From contig NC_068910.1 of the NCBI RefSeq assembly GCF_023091745.1, forward strand, positions 86,990,170-87,054,169: a stretch of DNA of 64,000 nucleotides, given 5' to 3'. Positions 55,435 through 64,000 of this stretch are shown piece after piece. The DNA comes from Budorcas taxicolor. Its lineage: Eukaryota; Chordata; Mammalia; Artiodactyla; Bovidae. Numbering within the stretch: the stretch's first letter is position 1; each line of letters starts with the position of its first letter. Position numbers and translations under genes: made by a program. A model generated the notes under the pieces. It was not told the origin of the DNA and did not search any database. It saw only the letters and a list, made by a program, of their open reading frames with translations.

Positions 55435-56112
55435 GGCTTATGACTGTATGTTGGGTAGCTTTTTTAGTCCATGTGGCAGTAGTAAAAGAGCTGATTAGAA
55501 GCGTGGATAAATTCTGAGATCTCCCCTTCCCGTATTGAAATTCCTTTGTAAAGCAAATGCCAGTCCTGCAGGCTAATAATGAGTAGAATTCATTTATTTA
55601 TTCGTATGCAGCAGTAAAGTGGGTAACATAGCCAGAGAAATATGTTTGCAGTATGTTTTATTTGCACAATATTCATACAAACATTGTCATTCCCAGGTAA
55701 CCAAATTAGTAATGTATAGAATACACAGTCTTTTGTAGGTTTCTCCGACCTCTCACTGACACTCATTTCAGACAATAATTACCATATTAGAAATGGCTTT
55801 ATCTTTTGCAATCATTTTAAATTTTAGACATCATCCTAGCACTTTTAATACCTCGAAAAGCCTTTTTCTACTTAAATTTTAAGACAATAATTTTCCCCTG
55901 GAGGACTCATGCTGGGGAATTTCACCTGTTCTGAAACAAATGCTTCACTGGATAAGTCTCATCTCCTAAGGAATGTCAGAAAACAAGCAGCTACTTATCT
56001 CTTTTGGCTTAAGAGCAAAGAAACTCAATGAAAGAAACAAACAGAAACTAATCTAATGATGCTTTTAGAAAATGTGACAGAAAATTGTATAGGTCATCGT
56101 TGTCATCATTAT
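55435..56112. other. Nothing recognised
   Basis: AT-rich. A tca/tcat-rich tract begins just after it, at about 56096-56132. Confidence 0.4.
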
Positions 56113-56114
56113 CA

Positions 56115-57975
56115 TCATCAACATCATTATATGTAGCACTTCCTATGTACCCAGCTCTGTTCAAATAGCTGTACCTGTATTAACACAGAAGCCTTTGAAG
56201 TAAGTAATATTATCGTCCCTATTTTTCACTTGAGAGAAAGGAGGCACTATCGGTTAAGAAACTTTTCTAACTACTCAGAGAGCAGGTGCTAGAACTCGAA
56301 TTTGCTCCCAAGCTGCCGGGGTCCAGCCCCGGTGGATCCAGGGTGATTCAAAGGTGGGGGGACGGAGTCGGCGTCTTTGGAAAAATACATATTTAATCAC
56401 AGATATAGAGAGATTAGAAATGGATAGTGTAGTAGGAAGATTAGTGGAGAAAAAGAGGCTGAATAATGGATTACGTGGAATAGCATCCATGCTCCAGATG
56501 GGAATTCAGCCAGAAAAACGAGAGCAAGAAAGAAGCGACATGGGGGATCAGTCTTTCCGGAAACTGATCCGATTTCTTTATTTTTGGGTTTGCTTATATA
56601 CCTTTTGTTACACATAGGGAGGAATACAGAGTCACGCGGGGGTCAGCAGTCCTGACCTTTATCAAAATCAGGTACTTCACATAAATGTATAAAAAAGGTA
56701 CATCATCTTCTGGCCATGAGTGAGACCTGCTGACATTTTATGATCCTTTCTTTCTGATAACCAAAAATCTTATTTTTCCCAAGGGTGTTTTCTCTTAAAC
56801 CAGGAACCACCCTCCAAATAAAGTTGCATTCCTATAGGGTGAGGGTGTAGTGAGTTACAATCAAGAAAGGAATTTATGTAACCCAAGGTTAACAGGATTA
56901 ATCTTAAAGGTCAATACTTATTTCTCCTATATGCTTAAAGGTTAATACTTATTTCTTCCTATATGCTAGTTATATTCATTATAAGAGTAGGGAACATGGA
57001 AATTTAGCAGCAAACATCAGCCCAACAACTAAAAATCCTTTCACCAATGCTCCCCTTAAGATCTATTTAGTCTTAAGATATGATAAAGTTACATTCTTAC
57101 ATAGCAAGGACACAGTGATTTATAACAAAGTACAGTGATCTATTACAAAAGAGAAAATCCATTAACTCAAAAAGTTTAGTATTGCTAACATCAAAAACTA
57201 CTATATTTCCTTTGCTATATTCCAAATACATTGATTAATATATTCCCAGGTGCCTAAGGATATGGAGGCCTGTCGGCAATCATTGACTCAACAAGAAGAA
57301 AAAGCGCTATGCTAATTAAGACTCTCAAAGTAATCCAAAACTCTCTGTGCTGTTTATGGTTAAGAGGTAGTAAACAATCCTGTGGCAGCAGTATGGATAA
57401 TCCTGTCACACAAGCTAGTCTGTCAGCAGAGAGGTTTGACCTGAGACATCCTTGTCCCACCCAGAGCAGGGAATTAGCAACAATTATTGACACAACAAAT
57501 GAAAAAACCCTTCACCAATATAATTCCTAACCAACCCATTATACTAATAATTTCCAACTCCCCAAAAGATTTTGCCTTTAGTAAGTCTAAAACATCTCGT
57601 GCCTCTCAGGTTGGGAGGCTGTAAACAATCACATGTGGCCGGACGAACCTGTACAGGTGGGCTAGATAACCTTCAGAGGAGTCCGTAAGCTGAAACACTC
57701 TTGTCAGGCCCAAGAATTTTTATTGCCTTGGAGCTGAACGTTTACTCCTTCTCTGAGAGAAACGGTTATGGGGGAGAGCCCCCCGTAAAGTCAGAGGTGT
57801 AGGAGAGAGCATAAAACAGACTCTGGTTTTGGGGTTAGATGCTCGGGAACAGGGGGTTTCCTGAGGCTTGATCACGCCTTTGCGCATGTCAAGCCTCTTT
57901 CCTCATGACCTTTGCCATGGGCGGAGTTCCTCATGCTGGCCCCCGGCATAAGCAGTCTGGCTTCAGAATCAACCT
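56115..57975 (-). mobile_element. MIR SINE, split by an LTR
   Basis: The left part (56115-56313) reads as reversed MIR ('gcacttcctatgtacccag', 'cctatttttcacttgagag', 'gcaggtgctagaactcgaa'). The last piece, 'cagtctggcttcagaatc' (57953-57970), lies on the far side of the LTR and continues exactly where MIR should. Confidence 0.75.
56314..57948 (-). mobile_element. Solo LTR, BTLTR1-like
   Basis: A 1635-bp unit starting tgccgggg and ending ccccggca, the TG...CA inverted ends of a retroviral LTR. Read on the minus strand, a TATA-like tatataagc (56592-56600) is followed by AATAAA (56577-56582) and a short terminal R/U5-like region. Transcription would therefore run on the minus strand. No gag, pol or env adjoins it, so it is a solo LTR left by LTR-LTR recombination. 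Flanks are caagc (56309-56313) and taagc (57949-57953), a 5-bp duplication with one mismatch. The family call rests on the terminal sequence from memory; class II (ERVK-like) is suspected. Confidence 0.82.
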
Positions 57976-57979
57976 TTAA

Positions 57980-59300
57980 TTGTCATGTTTCAGCTTTGTA
58001 CTTTGATGTAAGTTTCTATTTGATTGTTTTGTCTAATTTTGCTTTTTGGACACCAAGCATTCAACTTTGATATTGTTTTCAAACTTTTATGGGGGCCTTG
58101 AAGAACTTTTAAATAATAAAAAATTGCAGTTGCTACAAAATTCTCAGCACATTATCTTTTGAAAAGTTGTATCCAGCCTACATTTGTTTCCGGCCTAACT
58201 TTTTCTGAATCACCAGTCACAAGATCTGAATAAGGCCCATCTTATATTATTGCCATGTTCAGCTTTCTAGAAATAACCATTGTGGCACACGATTTACCTT
58301 TCTTATGGATTCTACTGAACGATGAGCTTAGATACTTGTTCAAACCATTTTATTTGCCTTCTTCTTTAATATTGTCTCTCAATAAATAAGGAGGCAGAAT
58401 TTTCTTTTGTGTATGGTGCAAATATTAGGACTTCATACTTGTAAAATGTGTTTTTGAATTTTAGCTCACTGTCTATTTTTAAAAAAGCAAATAAGATGTG
58501 CTTGTGTTATAGCTATTTTATAAATTGGAACTATCTTCGAAATCAATAAGTGTTGTGCTAACTTTGTCTTAAAATATTTTTAAAATTTGAGTTAAGAGAG
58601 GTTGAATGATAGAATTTAGCAAGAGGCAAAAGGAAAAAATGACCTTTGATCATTAGATCAAATGCAGTTGAATTTTTGACCTGGGTGTTATGGCCTTGTC
58701 TACTGTTAATGACTAAATTGATCTATTTCTTGTTGATTTGGTGTTTTTGGAGCAGTTTTAAGGATCAATTTTTGCCTTATTGTTCAGGTTGTCATGCAGT
58801 TTATTTGATATTGTCACTGAAAGATAAAGGATTGTTTAACTATCAATCAGAGATATGTCTCAGATAGACAATAAGAAAGTTAGAACATTGAGTTAAAGAA
58901 CTCATTGATATTGAAGAACATAATACTTTACTATTTTGTTTAATCAGATTGGCTACTTATATTTATAAAATTTTGTAGATTTGCACTTGGTAAATGCCTC
59001 TTAGTATACGGTGATGATCTAGATTCCGTGCCAGTGCAAAGTCAGGCAAAGAACCTGAGAGCTTTAAGTTTATAATGTAGGACCAAAAAATCAACATAAT
59101 TTTAAAATGTAAGTTGAAATAATAAATATATTTATATATGTGGAACAAGAAAGTATAAATGTATTTTGTGGTATCAAGAGTCAATTGATAATATTTAACA
59201 AAGGGAGTTAGAGAGGTCACTTTGCCTTCTTTGTAGTCAGAGATAATTCACCAATGGGGCATATTTTTATAGAAGTTGGAAAGAGAGGGAAATAGCTATT
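57980..59300. other. AT-rich stretch with nothing recognised
   Basis: About 1.3 kb. Frames of 73-85 codons at 58646-59220 have no known family. Confidence 0.4.
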
Positions 59301-59303
59301 AGT

Positions 59304-60418
59304 AAACATCTATTTCTGCTTTATTGACTATGACAAAGCCTTTGACTGTGTGGATCACAGTAAACTGTGGAAAATTCTGAAAGAGATGGGAATGCCAGAT
59401 CACCTGACCTGCCTCTTGAGAAACCTATATGCAGGTCAGGAAGCAACAGTTAGAACTGAACATGGAACAACAGACTGGTTCCAAATAGGAAAAGGAGTAT
59501 GTCAAGGCTGTATATTGTCACCCTGCTTATTTAACTTCTATGCAGAGTACATCATGAGAAAAGCTGGACTGGAAGAAGCACAAGCTGGAATCAAGATTGC
59601 CGGGAGAAATATCAATAACCTCAGATATGCAGATGACACCACCCTTATGGCAGAAAGTGAAGAGGAACTAAAAAGCCTCTTGATGAAAGTGAAAGAGGAG
59701 AGTGAAAAAATTGGCTTAAAGCTCAACATTCAGAAAACGAAGATCATGGCATCTGGTCCCATCACTTCATGGGAAATAGATGGGGAAACAGTGGAAACAG
59801 TGCCAGACTTATTTTGGGGGGGTGGGGGGAGGGGCTCCAATATCACTGCAGGTGGTGAATGCAGCCATGAAATTAAAAGACGCTTACTCCTTGGAAGGAA
59901 AGTTATGACCAACCTAGATAGCAAATTGAAGAGCAGAGACATTACTTTGCCAACAAAGGCTATGGTTTTTCCAGTGGTCATGTATGGGTGTGAGAGTTGG
60001 ACTTTGAAGAAAGCTGAGCACCAAAGAATTGATGCATTTGAACTGTGGTGTTGGAGAAGACTCATGAGAGTCCCTTGGACTGCAAGGAGATCCAACCAGT
60101 CCATTCTGAAGGAGATCAGCCCTGGGATTTCTTTGGAAGGAATGATGCTAAAGCTGAAACTCCAGTACTTTGGCCACTTCATGCAAAGAGTTGACTCATT
60201 GGAAAAGACTCTGATGCTGGGAGGGATTAGGGGCAGGAGGAAAAGGGGACGACCCAGGATGAGATGGCTAGATGGCATCACTGACTCGCTGGACGTGAGT
60301 CTGAGCGAACTCCGGGAGTTGGTGATGGACAGGGAGGCCTGGTGTGCTGCGATTCATGGGGTCTCAAAGAGTCGGACAGGACTGAGTGACGGAAGTGAAG
60401 TGAAGTGAAGTGAAGTGA
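59304..60418 (+). mobile_element. BovB LINE 3' third, youngest subtype
   Basis: 5' truncated at RT motif A. It ends with a (gaagt)n tail (60390-60416) instead of the usual (ctgaa)n. It carries 'gggatttctttggaaggaa' and 'tgatgctaaagctgaaact'. This is the best-preserved BovB coding sequence in the window. Confidence 0.93.
59305..60408 (+). pseudogene. BovB ORF2 RT fragment, open frame
   Basis: A single open frame of about 367 codons from the truncation point to the stop. It holds motif A FIDYDKAFDCVDH (about 59320-59358), then GKGVCQGCILSPCLFNFYAE, the intact catalytic YADD (59626-59637), and the RTE C-terminal region (LKLKLQYFGHFMQRVDSLEK, RKRGRPRMRWLDGITDSLD). An expanded G tract (59814-59836) adds Gly/Arg residues (WGGGGRGSN) without shifting the frame. 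It lacks the endonuclease and RT N-terminal part and has no promoter, so it is a dead fragment despite the open frame. RQG has become CQG. Confidence 0.88.
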
Positions 60419-60585
60419 GGCTTTATTTGGGATAATAAATATATTCTAGGACTAGATTTTAACATGGGAAGACACACGGAAATAATATCACAGGAGCACA
60501 GTAAAATGTGGACCTGGCAATAGACATAAATTAATAGAAGGGGAACTCTTATTCATTTCTTTCCAGTCTGGCATTATTTCCTTAC

Positions 60586-62140
60586 TTCTACTAACTTTAA
60601 ACTTGTTTGTTCTTCTTATTCTAGTTCCTTTAGGTATAAAGTTAGACTGACTATTGAGAGATTTCTTGAGGTAGGCCTGTATCACTATGAACTTCTCTTT
60701 TAGAACTGATTTTGCTGCATCCCATAGACTTTGGAAGCTTGTGATTTAATTTTCATTTGTCTTAATGTATTTTTTAATTTTCTCTTTGGCTGTTTAGTAG
60801 CGTGTTGTTTAGCCATCACATGTTTGTGTTTTTTCACTTATTTTCTTGTAGTTGATTTCTAATTTCATACTGTGCTGGTTGGAAAAGATGCTTGATATTT
60901 CATTCTTCCCAAATGTATTGAGATTGTTTTGTGGCCTAATATGTGATCTCATCTGAAAAATGTTCCATATGCACTTGAAAAAAATGTAAATTCTGCAGTT
61001 TTTGGATTGAATACTCTGGATGTATCTATTAGGTTTATCTGGTATAATGTATTGTCTAAAGCCAGTGTTTCTTTATTGATTCTTGTATGGAAGATCTATC
61101 CATCTGATATAAATAGGGTTATTAAAGTTCCCTATGATTATTGTATTACTATCAATTTCTTCCTTTATGTCTGTTAATATTTGCTTTACATATTAAGGTG
61201 ATCCTATGTTGGGCACATAAATATTTATGAATATTATATCCTCTTCTTGAATTGACCTTTTTATCATTATGCACTGCTCTTCTTTGTCTAATTTTTTTAC
61301 AGTCTTTGTTTTAAGGTATATTTTGTCTGATATGAGTAATGCTACCAACTTCCTGCTCGTATCCACTTTCATGGAAAAATCTTTCTTTCACTTCACTTTC
61401 AGTCTGAATGTGTCTTTATAACTGAAGGGAGTCTCTTGTAGGAAGTATATGTATGGGCCTTGTCTTTTCATCCACTCAGTCACCATATATTTTTCGATTG
61501 GAACATTTCATCCATTTACATTTAAAGTAGTTTTTAGTCAATATACATTTATTGCCATTTAGCTGTTTCCTGATTGCTTTTGCAGTTCCTTTGAATTCTT
61601 GTCTTTTCTTTGTCTCTTCCTTCAAGGTTTGGGAAGGGTTATGTTTTGTTGTTTCCTTTCCCCATTTTTTGTGTATCTATATAAGTTTTTGCTTGCAGTT
61701 ACCAAAAGGTTTATATAAAAGTGAAAGTGTTAGTTGCTCAGTTGTGCCCCACTCTTTGCAACCCCATGGACTGTAGCCTTCCATGCTCCTCTGTCCGTGG
61801 TATTCTCCAGGCAAGAATACTGGAGTGACTAGCCATTCCCTTCTCCAAGGGATCTTTCCAACTCAGGGATTGAACCTCGGTCTTCTGCATCGCAAGTGAA
61901 TTCTTTACCATCTGAACCACCAGGGAAGCCCAAAGTTCATATATATCAACTGATAAGGAGAGCAATTTACTTTAAACCAATAGTTGTTTAAGTTCAAATG
62001 CATCCTAACAACACTACATTCTTACTCCTCCAGCATATTTTATGTTTTTTATATCATATATACATCTTTTGGCTTTTTGTATTCCTTATCCACTAATTGT
62101 AGCTAGAGTTGATTTTACTATTTTTGTCTTTTAACTTTTT
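60586..62140 (-). mobile_element. Old L1, inverted 5' half
   Basis: Reversed old mammalian L1. 60586-61500 corresponds to the ORF2 endonuclease side ('gtttttggattgaatactc', 'cctatgttgggcacataaa', 'tcgattggaacatttcatc'). 61500-62140 is sequence upstream of ORF2 ('ctttccccattttttgtgt', 'gtagctagagttgatttta'). A Bov-tA is nested at 61719-61931. Many stops. Confidence 0.7.
61719..61931 (-). mobile_element. Bov-tA SINE inside old L1
   Basis: Reverse-complement Bov-tA with tRNA head 'ccatctgaaccaccaggga' at the right. Confidence 0.92.
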
Positions 62141-63556
62141 AACATCATACTCAATAATAAAATGTTAAAAGCTTTTCAAGATTAGGAACAAAAAAAGGAT
62201 GCTTACTCTCACCACTTTTAGTTTTGGAAGTCTTAGCTACAGCAATAAAAAAAGAAAAGAAATAAAATGCATCTAAATTGGAAAGAAAGTAGTAAAACTA
62301 TCACTGTTTGAAGATGACATGATCCTTATGTAGAGGACCCTAGAGACAGCACCAAAAGATTATTAGAACTAATAAATGAATTCAGTAAATTATAGGATAT
62401 GAAATTAATATGCAGAAATTTGTTGCATTTCTATACACTTGTATTAGACTATCAGAAAAATAAATGAGGAAAATCTCATTTCTAATTGCATCAAAAAGAA
62501 TACCTAGGAATAAATTTACCAAGGAGGTGAGAGATCTATATTCTGAAAATTGTAAGCTATCAATAAAAGAAATTGAAAATGGCACAGTTAAATGGAAAGA
62601 TAAAACTGATATGGACTGTAAGAATTATTGTTATTAAAGTGTCCAAATTACCCAAAGCAATATACAGATTCAATGCAATCTCTATCAAAATACTCACAGA
62701 ATTTTCCACAGAACTAGAACAAATAATCTTAAAATTTGAATTGAACCACACCACACACTGGCTATTCCAAAAAAGCTTTGAGAAAGAGCAACAAAGCTGA
62801 AGATATCAAGCTCCCTGGTTTCAAATTATAATACAAAGTTATAGTAATCAAAACAGCATGCTATTGGCATAAAAACAGACACATAGAAGAACAGAACAGT
62901 GAGCCCCCAAATAAATCCACACACACATGATCAATTAATCTACGTCAAAAGAGGCAAGAATATACATTGGAGAAAGGATAGTCCTTTCAATAAAAGATGT
63001 TGGAAAAACTGGACAGCTAGATGGAAAATAGTAAAACTGAACTGCTTTCTCACATCATATACAAAATAAACTCAAAATGTTAAAGTCTTAAATGTAAGGT
63101 TTGAAATCATCCCAATTCTAGAAAGATACAAAGGTAGTCCACTTTTTGACATCAATCTTACCAATAATTTTTTTTTGATATATCTTCTTAGGAAAGGAAA
63201 ACAAAAACAAAAATATACAAATGTGATGACATTAAATCATTTATAAAATATAAAGTGAAGGAAACTATCAACAGAACAAAAAAGCAACCTACGGAATGGG
63301 AGAAGATATTTTCAAATGCTATGCTTGATAAAGAGTTTGTATCTAAAATCCATAAACTCATACAACTCAACATCAAAAATTCAATTAAAAATGGGCAGAG
63401 AACATGAATAGATGCTTTTCCAAGGAAGATATACAATATAGCCAACAGGCACATAAAAAGATGCTCAATACTAATCATCTGGGAAATACAAATCAACACA
63501 AAATGATATATCACCTCATATCTGTCAGAATGCTGATTATCAAATAGATAGTAACA
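62141..63556 (+). mobile_element. Old L1, ORF2 3' half, plus strand
   Basis: From the RT core on: 'ggatgcttactctcaccac', 'gaagatgacatgatcctta' (the FADD box now reads EDD), 'gaactaataaatgaattca', 'catgctattggcataaaaa', then ORF2 C-terminal sequence ('aaccaacaagcacataaaa'-like at 63441). It is interrupted at the right by a BovB. Opposite orientation to 60586-62140, abutting at about 62140. Confidence 0.75.
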
Positions 63557-63558
63557 CA

Positions 63559-64000
63559 AATTATTTAACTTATATGCAGAGTACATAATGAGAATCTCTG
63601 GACTGGATGAAGCACAAGCTGGAATCAAGATTGTGGGGAGAAGTATCAGTAACCTCAGATATGCAGATGACACTAGCCTTTTGGCAGAAAAAGAAGAACT
63701 AAAGAGTGTCTTGATGAAAGTGAAAGAGGAGAGTGAAAAAGTTGGCTTAAAACTCAACATTTAGAAAACAAAGATCATGGCATCTGGCCCCATCACTTCA
63801 TGGCAAATAGATGGGGAAAGAGTGGAAACAGTGGCTGACTTCATTTTCTTGGGCTCCAAAATCACTGCAGATGGTGACTGAAGCCATGAAATTAAAAGAT
63901 GCTTACTGCTTGGAAGAAGTTATGACCAACCTAGACAGCATATTAAAAAGCAGAGGCATTACTTTGCCAACAAAGGCCCATCTAGTCAATGGTACCCCAC
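63559..64000 (+). mobile_element. BovB LINE, runs off the window end
   Basis: It starts 'aaattatttaacttatatgc' in the RT region and includes YADD codons at 63660-63671 and the older 'cattttcttgggctccaaa'. In-frame stops (for example in 'ctcaacatttag') make it inactive. Its 3' end lies beyond the window. Confidence 0.9.

Noticed and set aside
56314..57948. Complete endogenous retrovirus
   Set aside because: Only one LTR is present and there is no gag, pol or env between matching LTRs, so it is a solo LTR.

Overview
The window is bovid (cow/sheep/goat-type ruminant, most likely Bos or a close relative) nuclear DNA. It is AT-rich intergenic or intronic sequence. The evidence is the repeat content: at least 16 copies of BovB (an RTE-clade LINE), about 22 tRNA-headed Bov-tA SINEs, about 8 BOV-A2 SINEs, older CHR-type cetartiodactyl SINEs, ruminant L1 copies and a BTLTR1-like solo LTR. 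I find no intact host protein-coding gene, structural RNA gene or CRISPR array. Almost every open frame over 60 codons is a fragment of a transposable element or the antisense of one. The only host-derived coding sequence I recognise is a broken retrocopy of RBMX2 (about 32.88-33.99 kb), itself split by a BOV-A2 SINE. Repeat family names come from memory of their consensus sequences, not from a search. Layout: 0-11 kb has scattered SINEs, two BovB 3' fragments, an L2-like stretch, MIR and MLT1 remnants and an unassigned LTR-like repeat. 11.6-13.5 kb is the longest BovB copy, with a damaged reverse transcriptase. 14-25 kb is dense in BovB and Bov-tA in both orientations, so several inverted pairs lie close together, and a second copy of the LTR-like repeat lies at 16.0-16.5 kb. 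26.9-28.4 kb is a young 5'-inverted L1 bounded by a perfect 14-bp target duplication. 28.5-34 kb has CHR SINEs, an MLT1 LTR, an MLT2-like LTR end, BOV-A2 and the RBMX2 pseudogene. 35.6-36.7 kb is an L2-like stretch split by an L1 3' end. 38.8-52.5 kb is a nest of pogo/Tigger-type DNA transposons. The main one, a Tigger1-like element with TA-flanked ends at 41417 and 52507, has been opened by a BovB, a nearly full-length L1 (about 42448-50699, minus strand) and a Bov-tA; the L1 in turn holds a smaller L1 and another BovB. 53-56 kb has more BovB and Bov-tA. 56.3-57.9 kb is a solo LTR inserted in a MIR. 59.3-60.4 kb is a BovB with an open RT frame (YADD). 60.6-63.6 kb is an old L1 in two opposed halves, followed by a BovB that runs off the end. 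The elements do not form a pathway. They are layers of insertion whose relative ages can be read from nesting, target duplications and diagnostic BovB variants. I saw no credible new biological system. The most informative items are the twin-primed L1s, the multi-level nest, the LTR-in-MIR insertion, the RBMX2 retrocopy, the SINE-tail microsatellites and the two copies of an LTR-like family I could not name.
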